Assembly (NCBI GenBank): GCA_937868025.1
Contig: CALMLJ010000487.1
Location: 1-7,932, forward strand
DNA: 7,932 nucleotides
Origin: an uncultured Acidimicrobiaceae bacterium
GTDB lineage: Bacteria > Actinomycetota > Acidimicrobiia > Acidimicrobiales > Microtrichaceae
Direction: 5' to 3'
The position numbers and the translations under genes were made by a program. This document shows, in pieces, positions 5,554-7,932 of this stretch. The notes beneath the pieces are model-generated. The model worked only from the letters and a program-made list of their open reading frames with translations, ran no database searches and was not told the origin of the DNA. Each line of letters starts with the position of its first letter. The stretch's first letter is position 1.

Positions 5554-5759
5554 GGCGTCATCGGCCGTCCAGGTCGATGTCATGACGGTGCAAATGCCTC
5601 GCGAATCGTTGGTGAACGGTGTTCGATGAGCCATTGTGACCCTTGAGTTTGGCTTGAGGGCGTGCTTAGCTTCACCAGTACTGGGGTGTGTGCAGCTCGT
5701 GGTCGTCGGGGGGTAGTCCGTCGACCCGAACGCGCAATGTCGATATCAGGAGCTGGTGA
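5554..5759. other. Intergenic region between co-polymerase and sugar-phosphate transferase
   Basis: 206 non-coding bases. Contents, left to right: loose inverted repeat CGTCAT/ATGACG (5556-5561, 5582-5587) with a 20-base loop and no T-run; a small interrupted hairpin (CGAA-CGTT-GGTG-AACG-TTCG, 5602-5625); the candidate promoter (5643-5672); palindrome CCAGTACTGG (5675-5684); and a strong AGGAG (5748-5752) 7 bases before the next ATG. The gap suggests the next gene can be transcribed on its own. Confidence 0.55.
5643..5672 (+). promoter_or_regulatory. Candidate promoter for the sugar-phosphate transferase gene
   Basis: TTGAGT at 5643-5648 and TAGCTT at 5667-5672 are separated by 18 bases. TTAGCT one base earlier gives 17. 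These resemble sigma-70-type -35 and -10 boxes in an AT-richer patch of the 206-base gap after the co-polymerase gene. The predicted start, near 5679, would leave a leader of about 80 bases. It lies on a 10-base palindrome, CCAGTACTGG (5675-5684). Confidence 0.35.
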
Positions 5760-7250
5760 ATGTTGCGGGTCACGGCGGTTGGGAGTGAAGAGGCGGCGCT
5801 GAAGTCGGTCGACGACGCGGTGGTGACTCGGCCCGACCTCGCACTCGTGCGGCCGCCCGACGAAGCAGAGCGGTCGGCCCCCGCAACCCAGGCCCAACGC
5901 CGTGGCATCGGCGCCTGGACGTGGGTGTTCGGTGTGGCCATCGACGCCGCCGTCATCGCCGGCGTGCCGGTGGTCTGGAACCTCACGAGCGGCCAGCCCG
6001 GCCTTCGCAAACTGGTTCTCCTCTACACCTGCATCGCCGTGGTGTTGCTGATTCCCACCCATCGCAGCGGTCGACTCGTCCCCCGTGCGAGTGAGCTCAT
6101 CGGATCGGTCCTCGTCAGGTTGACGTTCGCCCCGGTGATCGCCGTGGTGCTCACCTGGTGGATCTACATGATCGACAAGTCGGTGCTGGTGAAGCTCGTC
6201 GGCATCACCGTGCCCCTCGTCCTCGTGGGCCGCCTGGTGTCCACCAAGGTCGCTCACGCCGTCCGCGCCCGGGGGTACGACCTCGAGGACACGATCATCG
6301 TCGGTGCGGGTTCGGTCGGCCGTGACCTTGCCGCCGCCATGGAGCAGAACCCCGATTGCGGTCTGCTGCCCGTCGGGTTCGTGGACCGGTTCGAGGAGCG
6401 CCTCTCGCACCCGCTCATCGGTCGCCCCGAGGATCTCCTGGCCATCCTGGAGGAGACCCAGGTGCGCCACGTCGTGCTCGGGTTCGGCGGCGCCACCGAG
6501 ACCGAGCTCGTCGGGTACGTGCGGGAGTGCGCCCACCTGCCGGTGCAGTTCTATACCGTTCCCCGGTTCTTCGAGTTGGGTGTGTCCGCCGGGCAAGGGG
6601 GCTTCGAGGTCGACGGCTTCGCCATCACGCCGTTGGGTCGTCCGGGCCGCCAGCACCTCATGTGGCCGCTCAAGCGTGCGTTCGACGTCGCCGTGTCCGG
6701 CTTCGTGCTCCTGGCCGTGTCGCCCGTCTATCTGGCGTGCGCGCTGGCGGTAAAGCTCACGAGCCCCGGCCCGGTGTACTTCCGCCAGGTCCGCGTCAGT
6801 GTCGACCACGTGCCCTTCGACATCTTGAAGTTCCGCACCATGAAGTACGTGGCCGACCCGCAGAAGCAGGCCGAACTCGACCAGCGGGCGCAGGCCGTGA
6901 ACCTCGACGACGACCGGATCACGCCGATCGGCAAGTTCCTCCGCAAGTCGCACCTCGACGAACTCCCGCAGCTGCTCAACGTGCTCAAGGGCGAGATGTC
7001 GATCGTCGGTCCCCGGCCCGAGCGGCCCTACTTCGTCGACCAGCACACTGCGACGATCGAGGGGTACGCCCATCGTCACCGGGTGCCGGCCGGCATCACG
7101 GGTTGGGCGCAGGTCAACGGCTTCTGGGGTGACTCGTCACTCGAGGCCCGGGTTCGCCTGGACAACCGGTACATCGAGAACTGGACGCCGTGGCGTGACC
7201 TCGTGATCGGGCTTCGAACCATCCCGACGCTGCTCGGCAAGCGTCGTTGA
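5760..7250 (+). CDS. Polyprenyl-phosphate sugar-1-phosphate transferase (initiating glycosyltransferase)
   Basis: Transfers a sugar-1-phosphate from a nucleotide sugar to undecaprenyl phosphate at the inner membrane, the first step of exopolysaccharide or capsule repeat-unit assembly (WbaP/WcaJ/CpsE class). The 496-residue layout matches the large class. It has a polar N-terminus (1-50) and hydrophobic segments at about 54-75, 84-99, 116-136 and 143-160. A Rossmann-like region follows (IIVGAGSVGRDL, 179-190), then a fifth membrane segment (about 306-334) and the catalytic bacterial sugar transferase domain to the end. Landmarks are KRAFD (305-309), SPGPVYFRQ (335-343), KFRTM (357-361), DDDRITPIGKFLRKSHLDELPQ (start 383; Asp400-Glu401 are the usual acidic pair), VGPRPERP (416-423) and GITGWAQVNG (445-454). 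The sugar cannot be told from sequence. ATG 5760 has AGGAG 7 bases upstream. The stop overlaps the proposed start of the next gene. Confidence 0.93.
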   Translation: MLRVTAVGSEEAALKSVDDAVVTRPDLALVRPPDEAERSAPATQAQRRGIGAWTWVFGVAIDAAVIAGVPVVWNLTSGQPGLRKLVLLYTCIAVVLLIPTHRSGRLVPRASELIGSVLVRLTFAPVIAVVLTWWIYMIDKSVLVKLVGITVPLVLVGRLVSTKVAHAVRARGYDLEDTIIVGAGSVGRDLAAAMEQNPDCGLLPVGFVDRFEERLSHPLIGRPEDLLAILEETQVRHVVLGFGGATETELVGYVRECAHLPVQFYTVPRFFELGVSAGQGGFEVDGFAITPLGRPGRQHLMWPLKRAFDVAVSGFVLLAVSPVYLACALAVKLTSPGPVYFRQVRVSVDHVPFDILKFRTMKYVADPQKQAELDQRAQAVNLDDDRITPIGKFLRKSHLDELPQLLNVLKGEMSIVGPRPERPYFVDQHTATIEGYAHRHRVPAGITGWAQVNGFWGDSSLEARVRLDNRYIENWTPWRDLVIGLRTIPTLLGKRR

Positions 7251-7932
7251 GTCTGATCCGAAGCGACCGAGGCCATCAGCAGCTCGTCTCGGTCGTCGTT
7301 CCGACGCTCAACGAGGAACGTTCGATCAGCATCTGCCTCGACGCGGTGCTGGCGCAGACGTGGCGCAACATCGAGGTTCTCGTCGTCGACGGAGGCTCCG
7401 ACGACCTGACCTGCCGGCTCGTCGAGGAGTACGCCACGGTCGACCCGCGGGTGCGACTCGTGCACAATCCGCGTCGCACCCAGGCGGCCGCGATGAACAC
7501 GGCGGTCGAGCACGTGACGTCACCGTGGCTCGTCCGCGTCGACGCCCACAGCACCGTGCCCAGCAATTACGTCGAACTCATCATGGAGCACCTCCCGGAG
7601 GGCCGGTGGGGCGGCGTGGGCGGTCGCAAGGACGGGGTGGCCACCACAGTGCAGGGACGGGCCATCGCTGCGGCGCTCGGTTCGCGTTTCGGTGTCGGCA
7701 ACTCGACGTACCACCACGGCGTCGAACCCCAGGAGGTCGACCACATTCCCTTCGGTGCGTACCCCGTCGCCGTCATTCGCGACGTGGGTGGCTGGGACGA
7801 GGCGATCACCGCCAACGAGGACTTCGAGTTCGACTACCGGGTGCGGCAGTCGGGTCGGGCGCTCCTGTTCGACCCGCGCATCGTCATCTTCTGGCAGACG
7901 CGCCAGGACGTCGGCGCGTTCTTCCAGCAGTA
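7247..7932 (+). CDS. Family 2 glycosyltransferase, 3' end cut by the window edge
   Basis: About 228 residues are visible and the frame is open to the window end. GT-A fold landmarks are SVVVPTLNEE (15-24), VVDGGSDD (46-53), the metal-binding position RVDAHS (97-102, DxH in place of DxD), and GGWDE followed by NEDFEFDYRVRQ with the presumed catalytic Glu191-Asp192. This pattern resembles ExoA-type transferases of succinoglycan-like polysaccharide synthesis. It probably adds a sugar to the lipid-linked intermediate begun by the preceding enzyme, at the cytoplasmic face. The proposed start is a TTG at 7247 overlapping the previous stop (TTGA). A CTG lies at 7253, and the first in-frame ATG (about 7493) is well inside the catalytic domain, so a non-ATG start is needed. 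Translational coupling to the upstream gene is likely. Donor and acceptor are not predictable. Confidence 0.9.
   Translation, partial: MSLIRSDRGHQQLVSVVVPTLNEERSISICLDAVLAQTWRNIEVLVVDGGSDDLTCRLVEEYATVDPRVRLVHNPRRTQAAAMNTAVEHVTSPWLVRVDAHSTVPSNYVELIMEHLPEGRWGGVGGRKDGVATTVQGRAIAAALGSRFGVGNSTYHHGVEPQEVDHIPFGAYPVAVIRDVGGWDEAITANEDFEFDYRVRQSGRALLFDPRIVIFWQTRQDVGAFFQQ

Noticed and set aside
5556..5587. Inverted repeat CGTCAT/ATGACG after the co-polymerase stop as a terminator
   Set aside because: A six-base stem with a 20-base loop and no T-run is too weak to call.
5602..5625. Interrupted hairpin in the gap before the sugar-phosphate transferase
   Set aside because: It has two four-base stems with unequal bulges and lies upstream of the likely promoter. 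No attenuator or riboswitch features.
3970..5634. Minus-strand open frame of 554 codons across the co-polymerase gene
   Set aside because: Its product is rich in His, Arg, Asp and Gly without any recognisable motif or hydrophobic pattern, as expected for the complement of a G+C-rich gene. The plus strand here has membrane segments and family motifs.
5580..7079. Minus-strand open frame of 499 codons across the sugar-phosphate transferase
   Set aside because: Same antisense composition artefact (His/Arg/Asp-rich, no motifs). The plus-strand protein is unmistakable.
1..7932. A hidden defence system, mobile element, CRISPR array or tRNA gene
   Set aside because: Every long stretch is accounted for by housekeeping or polysaccharide genes. 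No transposase, integrase, terminal repeats, regularly spaced repeats or cloverleaf was seen by eye.

Overview
The window looks like chromosomal DNA from a G+C-rich actinobacterium. An Acidimicrobiia-type (Ilumatobacter-like) lineage is my best guess, an inference from gene order, protein style and the Thr/Pro-rich exported tail rather than from any database match. It is almost fully coding. I see no tRNA, rRNA, IS element, integrase, phage gene or CRISPR array, and base composition does not shift visibly along the window.

Left part (1-3833): an adenosine deaminase gene runs leftward off the edge (827 to 1). Divergent from it is a tight rightward housekeeping operon: tatD (metal-dependent DNase), a membrane-anchored Thr/Pro-rich protein of unknown function, rsmA/ksgA (16S rRNA dimethyladenosine transferase) and ispE (4-diphosphocytidyl-2-C-methyl-D-erythritol kinase, MEP isoprenoid pathway). 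The first three genes overlap and ispE follows after 10 bases. This is the classic actinobacterial tatD-rpfB-ksgA-ispE order. Here, however, the gene in the rpfB slot has none of the recognisable RpfB domains.

Middle (3881-4215): a 33-codon minus-strand gene encodes a very basic AURKAIP1/COX24-type small ribosomal protein (bS22-like), convergent with ispE. It is followed by a 233-base divergent intergenic region with an 11-base direct repeat and a possible five-codon leader ORF.

Right part (4216-7932): the start of a surface-polysaccharide locus. It holds a Wzz/Wzc-like polysaccharide co-polymerase whose nucleotide-binding domain has lost the P-loop lysine, a large polyprenyl-phosphate sugar-1-phosphate transferase that would start glycan assembly on undecaprenyl phosphate, and a family 2 glycosyltransferase that runs off the right edge. 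Together these suggest lipid-linked repeat-unit synthesis and chain-length control for an exopolysaccharide or capsule. Any flippase, polymerase and further transferases would lie to the right.

I do not see a clearly new defence or mobile system. The items most worth a second look are the RpfB-slot protein without Rpf domains, the apparent pseudo-kinase co-polymerase, its mini-ORF leader and intergenic direct repeat, and two minus-strand genes that look leaderless.
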